Assembly: GCA_035048495.1 (NCBI GenBank)
Contig: CM068540.1
Span: 7,176,829-7,240,828 of the forward strand
Reading direction: 5' to 3'
Source: Euptelea pleiosperma
Lineage: Eukaryota > Streptophyta > Magnoliopsida > Ranunculales > Eupteleaceae
DNA: 64,000 nucleotides
A program made the translations under genes and the position numbers. The notes under the pieces were generated by a model that had not been told where the DNA came from, searched no databases, and was given only the letters and a program-made list of their open reading frames with translations. This document shows positions 36,238-44,520 of the stretch, one piece after another. Positions within the stretch are counted from its first letter, which is position 1, and the number at the start of each line of letters is the position of its first letter.

Positions 36238-37010
36238 TCTTAATTTAATCGTTGATAGATCTATCTATCCTAAACCGGTGCATATCAATTGTTTTTTCCA
36301 GTGCAGGTTTGATCCTAGCGTCCTGGTTTCTGACCCTTGGGTAAATTCTAACTTTGTCCTGAGTTGCTTGAGTATTGATGACCTTCCCTTGAAGATTGGT
36401 TTTAACTGATTTTGTGATTTTTTTTTTTTTTAAATTTCCAGGGTTAAGAATGCCGAGGTATTGTGCTTGGGATTGGTTTCAGTCGCGGTGTTTATGCTTG
36501 TGATGCCACTCTTTAGAACAACTGGAGGCATTTTACTCCAAATGGCGCCACCCAACATACCCTCTTCAGCTTTTAGCAAGTGCTTGAGACAGGTAATTAT
36601 ATATTATCTTCTGATTTTATTTATTTCATCTTTAATGATTTTAGCTATTGGAATTTTTATTACCAATTTTTACTAACTTTATAATTCTATTTAGATTACT
36701 GCTCTTGAGGATGTCTCTGAAGTTTCTCAAGCTAGGTTCTGGGAGTTGGTACCTGGTCATGTCATTGGCTCGCTCTCTCTACAGGTAAAAATATTGAAGA
36801 ATCTGTTTCGGTTAGTGCATCCATGGTGTATCCACTACAACCTTTGCCATGTTCCCTTTTTTCTTTTTCATTTTATAAACATTTGTATTTGGTGGACGAC
36901 ACTAACAGGTGAAGAAGGGGGCAGATGACCACGCAATACTCCATTATGTGCATGGCTTGTACCATGACTGGGGCATTCAAGACTTGACAGCTCAAACCGA
37001 CTATGTCTGA
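18756..37010 (+). CDS. MTP5: MTP5-like cation diffusion facilitator (zinc transporter), ten exons, complete
   Basis: Exons 18756-19239, 20129-20237, 23648-23687, 31648-31724, 34889-34977, 36108-36177, 36302-36340, 36442-36592, 36695-36784 and 36909-37010 join in frame to 416 codons plus TGA. All introns are GT-AG. A Ser/Arg-rich N-terminal tail (~1-110) is followed by six hydrophobic segments (~137-162, 163-188, 205-230, 238-260, 278-302, 306-325) and a C-terminal cytosolic domain. TM5 has an intact HxxxD (H282, D286). In TM2 the equivalent reads H169-x3-G173, so one acidic ligand is missing. No His-rich loop is visible. Known: Arabidopsis MTP5 is a CDF protein of ~390 aa that partners MTP12 for Golgi zinc loading; the terminal 'ADDHAILHYVHGLYHDWGIQ' and 'QMAPPNIPSSAFSKCLRQ' stretches match my memory of that family. 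Inference: a subunit of a heteromeric Golgi zinc transporter. Introns 2 to 5 are 3.4, 8.0, 3.2 and 1.1 kb and TE-rich. Confidence 0.9.
19240..20128. other. MTP5-like intron 1, nothing supported
   Basis: No exon or clear repeat could be supported. GT at 19240 and AG at 20127-20128 define the intron. Confidence 0.6.
20440..20720. repeat. Diverged direct repeat, copy A (partner at 23140-23410)
   Basis: It shares with 23140-23410 the ordered words 'aagaagccatt-tggc', 'tgagtgt', 'aagggtaca-gaatga-gagctgcaaagaata' and 'aggatg'. It is an old duplication or two fragments of one repeat, flanking the nested insertions at 21.2-23.1 kb within intron 2. Confidence 0.55.
21189..23130. mobile_element. Nest of inverted-repeat elements in MTP5-like intron 2
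   Basis: The outer layer has 'ggtcatgggcca'/'tggcccattcgtgacc' ends and GGCCTGGGCC-type subterminal words (21189-21420 and 22920-23130). Inside are 'gtgtccgac'-rich arms (about 21430-21830 and 22180-22260). Inside those is a 'gtcacaaattcg...gtgac' element (about 21832-22175). A separate perfect MITE lies at 22540-22698. Outer boundaries are approximate; no transposase is visible. Confidence 0.45.
22540..22698. mobile_element. 159-bp MITE with perfect 17-bp terminal inverted repeats
   Basis: The left end 'accaaggttttaaattt' is the exact reverse complement of the right end 'aaatttaaaaccttggt'. It is flanked on both sides by 'cagg' (22536-22539 and 22699-22702), a possible target duplication. 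The interior is built from 'aaatttcgg' and 'ggtttcggt' words in inverse orientation. Confidence 0.82.
24810..25306. repeat. Direct repeats flanking a GTTAAAACGG-rich MITE-like segment
   Basis: 'aacgccataagggaggtcc' plus 'ttggtggaggttaaataaaa' at about 24824-24862 recurs with two changes at about 25268-25306. Between them (24880-25190) lies a segment with inverse 'ggccgttaaaatgg' and 'ccgttaaaacggcc' words. The same word family recurs inside the Helitron region at 38.3-40.1 kb. Confidence 0.55.
25668..28589 (-). mobile_element. 2.9-kb Copia deletion derivative with both LTRs and TTTAT target duplication
   Basis: LTRs are 25668-25882 and 28385-28589, about 93% identical by eye with one ~9-bp indel. 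Target duplication 'tttat' is at 25663-25667 and 28590-28594. Minus-strand order: LTR, leader, gag N-terminus (27716-27315), gag-protease-RNase H frame (27302-26184), RNase H end (26177-25983), polypurine tract 'ctccccctcaagttgg', LTR. Integrase and reverse transcriptase are missing. An eroded primer site ('gctctg', 28381-28386) remains where the related LTR at 6157 has a full one. It lies in intron 3 of the MTP5-like gene, antisense to it. Confidence 0.88.
26184..27302 (-). pseudogene. Copia gag-protease fused in frame to RNase H
   Basis: A 372-codon open frame. The gag part has 'IRESFLFMRTTQEVWEITEK' and 'QLRQTISHFRQREKSLSQYY', then a CCHC knuckle 'CDFCGKLRHVRAKCWKLHG' and a protease 'WIIDSGASEHMTG'. 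About 25 residues later it switches directly to RNase H sequence 'NLVTWRSKKQPVVAKSSAEA'. An entire Copia integrase and reverse transcriptase should separate these, so a deletion has joined them without breaking the frame. The RNase H end continues in a separate frame at 26177-25983 ('CDNKAAISIAHNPVQHDRAK'). Confidence 0.82.
28841..29020. repeat. Tandem duplication, 91-bp period
   Basis: Unit 28841-28931 ('agaataaaaaatctttgc...gggagagggtg') is repeated from 28932 with few changes. It lies in intron 3 of the MTP5-like gene. Confidence 0.85.
29187..29752. repeat. Tandem duplication, 283-bp period
   Basis: Copy 1 29187-29469 and copy 2 29470-29752 begin with 'agcttgagt' and differ at only about eight positions. 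The parallel 79-82-codon open frames they contain are a by-product. It lies in MTP5-like intron 3. Confidence 0.9.
29760..31647. other. Rest of MTP5-like intron 3
   Basis: AT-rich at 29800-30240, then a 'gaaacc'-rich repeat-like segment at about 30370-30830 enclosing a CT microsatellite (30666-30686). No coding exon was recognised. Confidence 0.45.
32298..32937. repeat. Tandem duplication, 326-bp period, diverged
   Basis: Copy 1 32298-32623 and copy 2 from 32624 share 'gcttttggatgtatac', 'gagggaaagacag', 'aacatatatgtagtcctt' and 'ggccttaatggaat' in order, with about 10% differences and small gaps. It lies in intron 4 of the MTP5-like gene. Confidence 0.82.
34470..34701 (-). mobile_element. 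SINE (tRNA-derived type) with poly(A) and target duplication
   Basis: On the minus strand it begins 'accccaagggttgagtgc', has an A-box-like 'tgagtgcaggtgg', a B-box-like 'gagttcaactc', and ends 'acccacggtttc' plus poly(A). It is flanked by near-identical 14-bp sequences, 'ccatcttttgacat' (34456-34469) and 'ccatcatttgacaa' (34702-34715). It lies in intron 4 of the MTP5-like gene. Confidence 0.8.
36199..36237. repeat. (TG)n(TA)n microsatellite
   Basis: Short dinucleotide runs inside the intron between the sixth and seventh MTP5-like exons. Confidence 0.9.
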
Positions 37011-37434
37011 TCTTCTTCTTCCTGGCTTCTCGGATGTGTTTAAGAACAGCGAATGATTTGAAGGTGCAATCTGGTTTTGACATTTCGTTGTCAACATAAG
37101 CAAATGTATTACTCGTTGAGAGGGGACATTGAGAAACCGTCCCTAATTTATAAGAGGGATGACTTTCTGTAAAAAAAAAAGGGTGGGGTTTTTCTTTTTA
37201 TCAACATCATTCACTGTGCCCTGTCCTAACTATTTGGGATAGGGAACATGACTCCCGTTTAGAACTTCAATTCTGCCTAGAGCTATATCCTTTTTGTGGC
37301 GTCCCCAATTTTTTTCTTATTCCATCCATCGATGTCATTTTGGTTTCCTTCCTCTTTTATATATACTAGGGGTCTGCCTTGCGACCTTACACTTACACAT
37401 GGTAGCACCTTACACGGCAAAATCATAGAGGTCA
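37011..37434 (+). other. Probable MTP5-like 3' UTR and downstream DNA
   Basis: Sequence after the TGA. No canonical AATAAA was identified. A 10-bp poly(A) at about 37171 is followed by unassigned DNA. Confidence 0.4.
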
Positions 37435-38215
37435 CTGACTGTATGGACCCCCTACTCCCTAGGTAGACTAACATGCAAAAAGTCAGCCTGATTAGTGATT
37501 TCTAAGCAGTTGGTTGGAGTCGTTTTCACCAAAGTTATTGAGCATTATTTTGAGTAACGATCCAAAGGATTAAAGTCACTGAATGGTACGGAAAGTAATT
37601 AGGAGGTGATCTAGGGGTAGGATTGATGTTTAGGGAGAGTTCGAGTTCATTATTGAGCTGAGTACATTGAGGAGATAGGAAAAGGGAGTAGAACTTTGAT
37701 GAAGACGTCCCTCACTGCAATACGAGACCACTGACCATATGGATCTTTGGCCCATCCCTAGTTGGATCTATTTCTCAAAATTCAGCCTGATTAATAATTT
37801 CTATCATTTGGTACGGAAAGTAATTAGGAGGTGATCTAGGGGTAGGATTGATGTTTAGGGAGAGTTCGAGTTCATTATTGAGCTGAGTACATTGAGGAGA
37901 TAGGAAAAGGGAGTAGAACTTTGATGACGACGTCCCTCACTGCAATACGAGACCACTGACCATATGGATCTTTGGCCCATCCCTAGTTGGATCTATTTCT
38001 CAAAATTCAGCCTGATTAATAATTTCTATCATTTGGATTAGAGTCATATTCATGAATTGTTTTTAATTGTGGATTTTGAACATTATTTGGGGTACTCAGA
38101 TCCAAAGGTTAGAAATCCATAATCAGACTTATTTTTGGTTTGTAGACCTATCTAGTGATTGTGTCCACATCCATATGGTCAATTTCCTTTAGGAGTGTGC
38201 CACGTGGCTCACATC
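37435..38215. mobile_element. Foldback family copies with an internal 225-bp duplication
   Basis: The segment repeats the family words: 'tcagcctgattagtgatttc', 'gagcattattttgagtaacg' and 'accatatggatctttggccc'. The right end contains 'gccacgtggctcac', matching the arm of the copy at 17687-18090. The nearly identical tandem copies 37584-37808 and 37809-38033 are nested in it. Confidence 0.65.
37584..38033. repeat. Near-perfect 225-bp tandem duplication
   Basis: The two units starting 'tggtacggaaagtaatt' show a single visible difference ('gatgaag' versus 'gatgacg'). It is very recent or an assembly artefact. Confidence 0.9.
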
Positions 38216-38234
38216 GTGGTCTATCGTAAAAGTA

Positions 38235-40898
38235 CTAGTAAATGGCCCGTGCCCACGGCACTCTCTGCCTTCGGCACTCAAACAGTACCATTCTTTCCAT
38301 TGTGACGGATTGTAATACCCAGATGAAAAAACAGAAAAAATGAGAAAATAACAGAAATAATGGTGTTAAAATTTAAATTTTTAATAAATTGTGGTCAAAT
38401 GAGTGGGAGTGAATGAATAAATGAGGGGGATTGAGTGGCTGAAATCACATTAGATGGATGGATTTGATCTCAACCACTCTTTATCTTATGAAGCAGGATA
38501 AGATAAGAGAATACAACTAAGTTGTTTTGTTATATGTATGGGTGGCCTGTGCTCGCGGCATCAAAATCGGGTGGGAGTTAATCTTAGCAATTGATATGAA
38601 GCATAGTGGATCTCAGCCACTCATTATTGAAGCCATATAAGATAAGAGGGGGGTATAAGACGACCACTGTCACTTGTTTTATACTAGTGGATGGCCCGTG
38701 CCCTCGGCAGTCTCCGACAAAGCATTTGCCAAAATCGGGTGTGAGTGGCTGAGATCCACCGTCCATTTGGAGGATAAGATCTCGACCCTTCTTTGTTGAA
38801 ACCAATAAGAGGGGTACAAGTGTGGAGACAACTTCCCTGTTTTGTTATATAGACTAGTGGGTGTCCCGTGCCATCGGCACTCCTCGACAAAGAATTTGTC
38901 AAAAGCAGGTGAGTGGCGGAGATCCACCATCCATTTGGGGGAGGATTAGATCTCGGCCCTTCTTTGTTGATGCTTATAAGAGGAGGTATAAGTAGGGAGA
39001 CAACCAATATGTTGTTATATAGAATAGTAAATGGCCCATGCCCACGGCACTCTCCGACAAAAGCGTTTGCAAAATTTGGGTGCCTTTGGCACTCAAACGG
39101 TATAATGGACTGGGGCGTTACCGTTTTTTCCATTATAATGGCTGTTATAACGGATTGTAACGCACATAAGGAGAAATGAGAAAATAACAGAAATAACAAA
39201 AAATAACGGTGTTGAAATTTAAATTTTGAATAAATTGAGGTCAAATGAGGCGGATTGAATGGCTGAAATCTAACCGTCCACATTAGATTGATGAATTGAT
39301 CTCAACCACTCTTTATCTAACCGTCCACATTAGATGGATGGATAAGATAAGAGAATACAACTGAGTTGTCTTGATATATGCGTGGGTGGCCCGTGTCCGC
39401 TGCACTTTCCGACAAAGTGTTCGTCAAGATCGGGTGGGAGTTGATCTCAGCCATCGCTATGAAGCATAGTGGATCTCAGCCACTCATTATTGAAGCCATA
39501 TAAGATAAGAGGGGTATAAGAAAACCATTAAAATTTTCATTAAATTCTATTTTTGTTTTCAATTTTCAAATTTCAATTTCAGCAACACTTTTTTTCGTTA
39601 AAATCATTAAAATCCGTTAAAATCCATTTTTTTCATTTTTACTCCCGGCCGTTTCAATTCGTTTTAACAGTAACACACCTCTCGAGGCATAAAAAGTGGG
39701 GCTCTTGAGCCTGACCCTTGGGCTATATGTAAATCCAACCCATTTCATTCCTTATATGAAGGTAAATAGTAGGTGACCCGTGCCCACGACACTCATCGAC
39801 AAAGCGTTTGTCAAAATTGGGTGTGATTGGCTGAGATCCACCGTCCATTTGGTGTGATAAGATCTCGGCCATCCTTTATGAAGCCGGATAAGAGGGGGAG
39901 ACAATTGTCTTGTTTTGTTATATAGATATATATATACTAGTATATGGCCCGTGCCCATGGCACTCTCTGACAAAAGCGTTTGCAAAAATTGGATGACTTT
40001 GGCACTCAAACGGTATAACTGACTGAGGGTGTTACCATTTTTTTGGTTATAAATGGCTGTGATAACGGATTGTAATGCGTAGGCTAAAAATGAAAAAATA
40101 ACAAAAAATAATGAAAAATAACTGTACTAAAATTCAAAATTTGAATTTCAAAATACAAATTAATTTTTAATCTGTTGGGGGCAGGGGGTCAAATGAGTGG
40201 GAGTGGTCGAATAAATGAGGGGGATTGAGTGGCTGAAATCTAACCGTCCACATTAGATGGATAGATTTGATGTCAACTATTCTTTATTTTATGAAGCCGG
40301 ATAAGAGAAGAGAAGACAAATGAGCTGTTTTGTTATATTAGTAGGTGGCCCATGCCCATGCCCACGACACTCATCGACAAAGCATTTGTCAAAATTGGGT
40401 GTGAGTGGCTGAGATCCAGTCCAGTTGGGGGGATAAGATTTCGGTCCTTCTTTATGAAGCCTATAAGAGGGGGAGAGAACTGCTGTGTTTCGTTATATAG
40501 ATAGTTGGTGGCCCGTGCCCATGGCACTCTCTAACAAAGTGTGTGCCAAAATCAAGTATGAGTGGCTGAGATCCACCGTCTATTTTGGGGATAAGATCTT
40601 GGCCCTTCTTTGTTGAAACATATAAGAGGGGGAGACAACCGCTGTGTTTAATTTGTTATATAGAATTTTATTTGTTTTTGCAAATAGCCTGGATTAGATG
40701 AGTGCCATGAGAGGAAATTTTTTTTATTTTTTGGGAGGCTTCATTTGATGAGTTTACCAAAAGACAAAAAGCTGTGAATAATTTGAAGAAAACAAAATAA
40801 GCAAAATTAGGAGGTATTTTCGAGAGATTGGGTTTTGGGGGTATATTGTAAAGCGAGCATGGATGGCAACCCCGGTTTTGGCTTTATAATAGTATAGA
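38235..40898 (-). mobile_element. Helitron region with one 5' end and several tandem 3' ends
   Basis: Minus-strand 5' terminus at 40898: 'tctatactattataaagcc', preceded by A, a classic plant Helitron start. Minus-strand 3' termini are CTAG followed by T, preceded ~10 nt upstream by a small hairpin within 'gtgccgtgggcacgggcc'. They occur at 38235-38238, 38684-38687, 38854-38857 and 39937-39940, with degenerate ones near 39024, 40336 and 40504. Units between ends share 'agtggctgagatccaccgtc' and 'ataagatctcggcccttct'. No Rep/helicase frame is visible, so it is non-autonomous. Confidence 0.68.
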
Positions 40899-41644
40899 TA
40901 GAGTCCATCTAGAGGTACATCTATTTCTTACATCCAATACTTACACCCGGTGGTAGGGCCCACAGAGAAATAATGTTGGACAATCTACCTTAAAAAAATA
41001 AGGACATTTCAACATTCCTAACCTCATGAAAATGGACTTTAATTTAAAAATTTCAGGCCATCCAATTAAACCATTATTTAGGGTCAATATTTTATATGGT
41101 TAGCAATGTCGAAATGAATTGGTGGTATAATAATCATCATCATGGCAAGAAAAACTCAATGTATGGTTGGATTGTCCAATCTGATCTCCACGTGGGCCCC
41201 ACCACTTGATGTAAGAAATGCGTGTACATATATGTGGGCTGGGATAAAGTTACTAATGCTTTTGATGTAGAAAATGACACCGGGTCGTGGGACGACATGA
41301 AGGTGAGTCAAGGGCTTATTTTTGGTGAGGATGATCTCCTTACCATGGAGATCATCCTCTCACTAAAAATCAGCAGATTTTAATACTTCCAACCCTATCA
41401 AATATGGACCTAAATTTAACTGTAAAAATGGATGGCACAAAAAATTTTCAACTTGCAAATCACTTTTCGTAGGGCTGGATCAATGGCGCATAAAACGGGT
41501 CAAATTTAGGTAGATTTTGATCCATATTCAACTTTGAACATCGTGATCTGAATATGAAAATGGATCTGACTTGAATCCATAACATGATCTTTGAATCTGA
41601 ACCTGATCCAATCCATATGTGGAAATATTGATTGGATCTACTAC
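40899..41644. other. Intergenic DNA with foldback-element fragment
   Basis: At 41310-41385 it contains 'atttttggtgaggatgatct' and its inverse 'agatcatcctctcactaaaa', the same core found in elements at 53.3-54.8 kb. Nothing coding was seen. Confidence 0.5.
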
Positions 41645-41984
41645 AAAGTATACCCACCAAGGGGTGAGATAAACATCCAGTCGGTCAGTGGGCCCAAAAA
41701 AAATGCTTTACGAAAGGCCCACTCATCGAGATTTCAATCCATCAAAATATTTCCTATCTATCCCCCTTGAAGGACAAACTGATTTCGATGCTTTACATGA
41801 GAGCCAAAACAGGCGACGGAAATGTCAAGACCTACCTGGATTCTTCTAACCATCTCTCGTCATGCCCTATCAACATCTACGCGTTTAACTTCCACGTCAT
41901 ACCACGCGGCATCTTCGCGGACTCTTCTCTCTGTCTCTATTGCTGGCTGCAGTTTTGTTCCAAGGTGGGAATGGGGCACACCAC

Positions 41985-42245
41985 AAAGTTGAGGTGTGTG
42001 TGTGTGTGTTTAGCCCACCCCTTGATGAATATACACACCAAAAATCACCCTGATTGGTTATCTCTAGCCATTAGATTTCAGCACTTTTTAAGGAGTGATT
42101 CTAGTCGTAGGATTCAAGCATATCTTTAATTTGGATACTAAATCCAATGTCTAGAAATCATCAATTACTCTGATTTTTGGAGTGTAGATCCATCAAGGAG
42201 TGGACTAACCACCCATGTGGTCAGTGGGCCCAAAAACATGCGCTA
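41985..42245. mobile_element. Foldback family copy in the DC1-A promoter region
   Basis: It has 'tttagcccaccccttgatg', 'cctgattggttatctctag', then the inverse half 'agaaatcatcaattactctg' and 'gtagatccatcaaggagtgg'. Same general design as the 17-18 kb copies. A counterpart exists upstream of DC1-B. Confidence 0.55.
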
Positions 42246-42607
42246 CATAAGGCTACTTAGGGTCACTGATCGAAATGCCCAAGTTGTGACTGTGAGTCCC
42301 ACTAGAAGATTTGTTAGGTCTCCATCAGACGATCCTAACCACCTCTACTGGTTGGATGAATAAAATCATCTGATCAAGCTTATCCTTTGTCAAAGAGATT
42401 TCTTACATGGGCCCACTCCCCTGGTTGATAAAAGAATATCCATCATTGGTGTAATAGTTTCAATCGAAAGCCCCTTTTTTAAATTTCACGACGTGAAGTG
42501 TGAAACAGGCGACTTTCTTTTACGAAGTCAATCAACACCACCTTGCCTACGACGAATTTCTCAACCCAGATAACCTCTTCTGTGTTTGCATCTTAATTTG
42601 TTTTCTC

Positions 42608-42614
42608 TATAAAA
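42608..42614 (+). promoter_or_regulatory. TATA box of DC1-A
   Basis: 'tataaaa' 63 bp before the ATG, in the sequence 'ctctataaaaaacctccatc', which is conserved at the same distance upstream of DC1-B. A GA microsatellite (42633-42670) fills the leader up to the start codon. Confidence 0.7.
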
Positions 42615-42631
42615 AACCTCCATCCATGACC

Positions 42632-42632
<1 letters not shown>

Positions 42633-42670
<38 letters not shown>
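42633..42670. repeat. GA microsatellite in the DC1-A leader
   Basis: A pure AG run that abuts the ATG. In the paralog the same position has non-repetitive, purine-rich sequence. Confidence 0.92.
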
Positions 42671-42674
<4 letters not shown>

Positions 42675-43579
42675 GGAAGCTGACCATGGAAAACAAGCCT
42701 CAGTTCATGCATTTCAGTCATGAACACCCATTAGAGCTGATCAGCAACGTTACTACAACAAACAACCCTACTTGTTTTGGGTGTGGGATCTCCGTCACAT
42801 CTGGCATGGAATTCTACACTTGTAGGACCTGTGGTTTCACCCTCCACCGCCTTTGCTATAACCTACCAAGGAAAATCCAACACCCCGGTCACCAAAACCA
42901 TGACCTCGTTCTTCTCCCCAAACCTACAAATGCCAATGGTACATTTGACTGCATAGCCTGTGCACGCCGTGGTTCTGGCTTCTTTTACAATTGCCATGTC
43001 TGTGGGCTTGATTATCATATCCTGTGCTTGGTGATGCCCCTTACCCTCACCCACCAATCTCACCCTTATCACGAACTAAAACTTGAATTCTCTCCTCCTT
43101 ATGGTGGTGAGAAAGGCTTTAGATGCGACGTATGCGGTAACCCGGGTTCTAATCATTGGCTTTACCGGTGCAACGGGTGCGAATATGATGTGCATCTTGG
43201 TTGTGCTACTTCTAATCAAAGATCAGAATCTCAACCTCAGTATCAATCAAGGTCACCCATCGAAGCTCCAACAATGCCGGCCGGGTACAACATGAACACT
43301 ACAGGTTCTTATACAGGTGCTCCACAGCTCAATCAAGCTGCTGTTGTTCAGCCCAACGGATTGATGACAGGCGTCCCACAAGTTAATCAAGGGATTGGTT
43401 ATGCTAATCAGCCAGCTTTTGGTTCTAATCAAATGAGCACAGGGAATGGGACGACAGGGCTTATAGTAGGAGGAGTTGGTGCCGGCATGGGGCAGGCAAT
43501 TGGTGAAGAGGCGATACGGGGTGTAATTGGTGGATTGGGTAGTGACAGAGCAGCTTCTTCCAATCAGAGTGTTGAATAA
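42671..43579 (+). CDS. DC1-domain protein (three Cys/His modules), DC1-A
   Basis: A single-exon 302-residue frame with an ATG 63 bp after a conserved TATA box. Three DC1 (C1-like) zinc modules are visible. Module 1 (~14-66): H17/H19, C35xxC38, C51xxC54, H59, C62. Module 2 (~71-123): H74/H77, C94xxC97, C108xxC111, H116, C119. Module 3 (~128-179): H131/H134, C152xxC155, C167xxC170, H175, C178. Residues ~180-300 are Gln/Asn/Pro/Gly-rich and include 'GLIVGGVGAGMGQAIGEEAI', a glycine-rich hydrophobic patch that could contact membranes. Known: DC1 proteins are a plant-expanded family, few characterised (VACUOLELESS GAMETOPHYTES is one), linked to endomembrane and stress functions. The specific role here is unknown. 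It is a close paralog of the gene at 60452-61456. A polyadenylation-like 'aataaa' lies at 43647-43652. Confidence 0.93.
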
Positions 43580-44520
43580 AACATTATGAGTGTCTGGGTT
43601 GGAAGCTCTGATTACAACTGAATCTTGTTTAGCTATATCTAAGTTTAATAAATTTTGAAGTTTTTGAAATCAACTTTAATTTTGAGTTTGCAAAGCTCAA
43701 ATGTCCTGGTAAATAGGGCGAGTTTTTATGATCGCCCTATACTTTGTGAAATTAGTAAGATGGCCGTTGGTCATTTACTTAGGCGATGATTATGCTTCAA
43801 AAGGGTGTTGTAATGATGTAGAATGGACGGAACAGTTCATTGATCAATTCGAGGCGAAGAAGTCCAAAGGGAAGCTTAACTTAAACACCTATTAGGCCTA
43901 TAATGCAGATAGTTTAGAATTGGGCCCAAAGATCTATAACTCAGAATTTGGACGAATCATATATGCAAATTCAAGATCTCGATCGATAAAATCTAAAGAG
44001 CTAAATAGTCCACTCTTTCAGCCCGGTGGATTTAAGCCAAATTCCATCGTTTAAGGGGTCAAATTGCCATTTGAAGGTCAAACCTACTATTTTTAGTAAT
44101 TTTTTTTTTCTATTTTTGTCGTCAAGAAAGTTATTTTTGGGTTTTGATTTTTGTGGAAAAGTATTAATAAAAAATACGAAATTAAATCTATTTGTAGAAA
44201 ACAATACTTGTTTTCAAAAATTGCAAAAACGAATACACATAGCCGTTTCTATCAGCGTCAATAAGTTGACGCTATTTCCTTCGGTGCCAAAACAACTTTT
44301 TTCAATAAAACCCAATTTTACCCTCACCGTTTTGACTCCGTTTGAAATGGAGTCAAAACTAATTTAGCTCCATTGCAAACGGCGCCAAAACCGTTTTGGC
44401 TCTGTTTCAAATGGAGTCAAATCTGATTTGGCGCCATTCTAACAATTATAATAATAAATATAGGTTGATTGTTCTAAACTTCGGTCATGATATCATGGTA
44501 GATGGAATATAGGGTGGGAT

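Larger units (their letters stand above)
41645..44087 (+). repeat. Duplicated segment, copy A (partner 59395-62565)
   Basis: Homology to 59395-62565 covers about 1 kb of upstream sequence, the whole DC1 gene, and about 0.5 kb downstream up to 'gaaggtcaaacc' (ending 44087). Shared upstream words include 'tttcgatgctttacatgaga' and 'aaatgtcaagacctacctgg'. Copy B carries an extra 0.6-kb insertion in its 3' flank. Confidence 0.85.

Noticed and set aside
38584..39283. 199-codon and neighbouring minus-strand frames as a gene
   Set aside because: They run through Helitron repeat units with repeated peptide blocks caused by tandem repeats and show no known domain.
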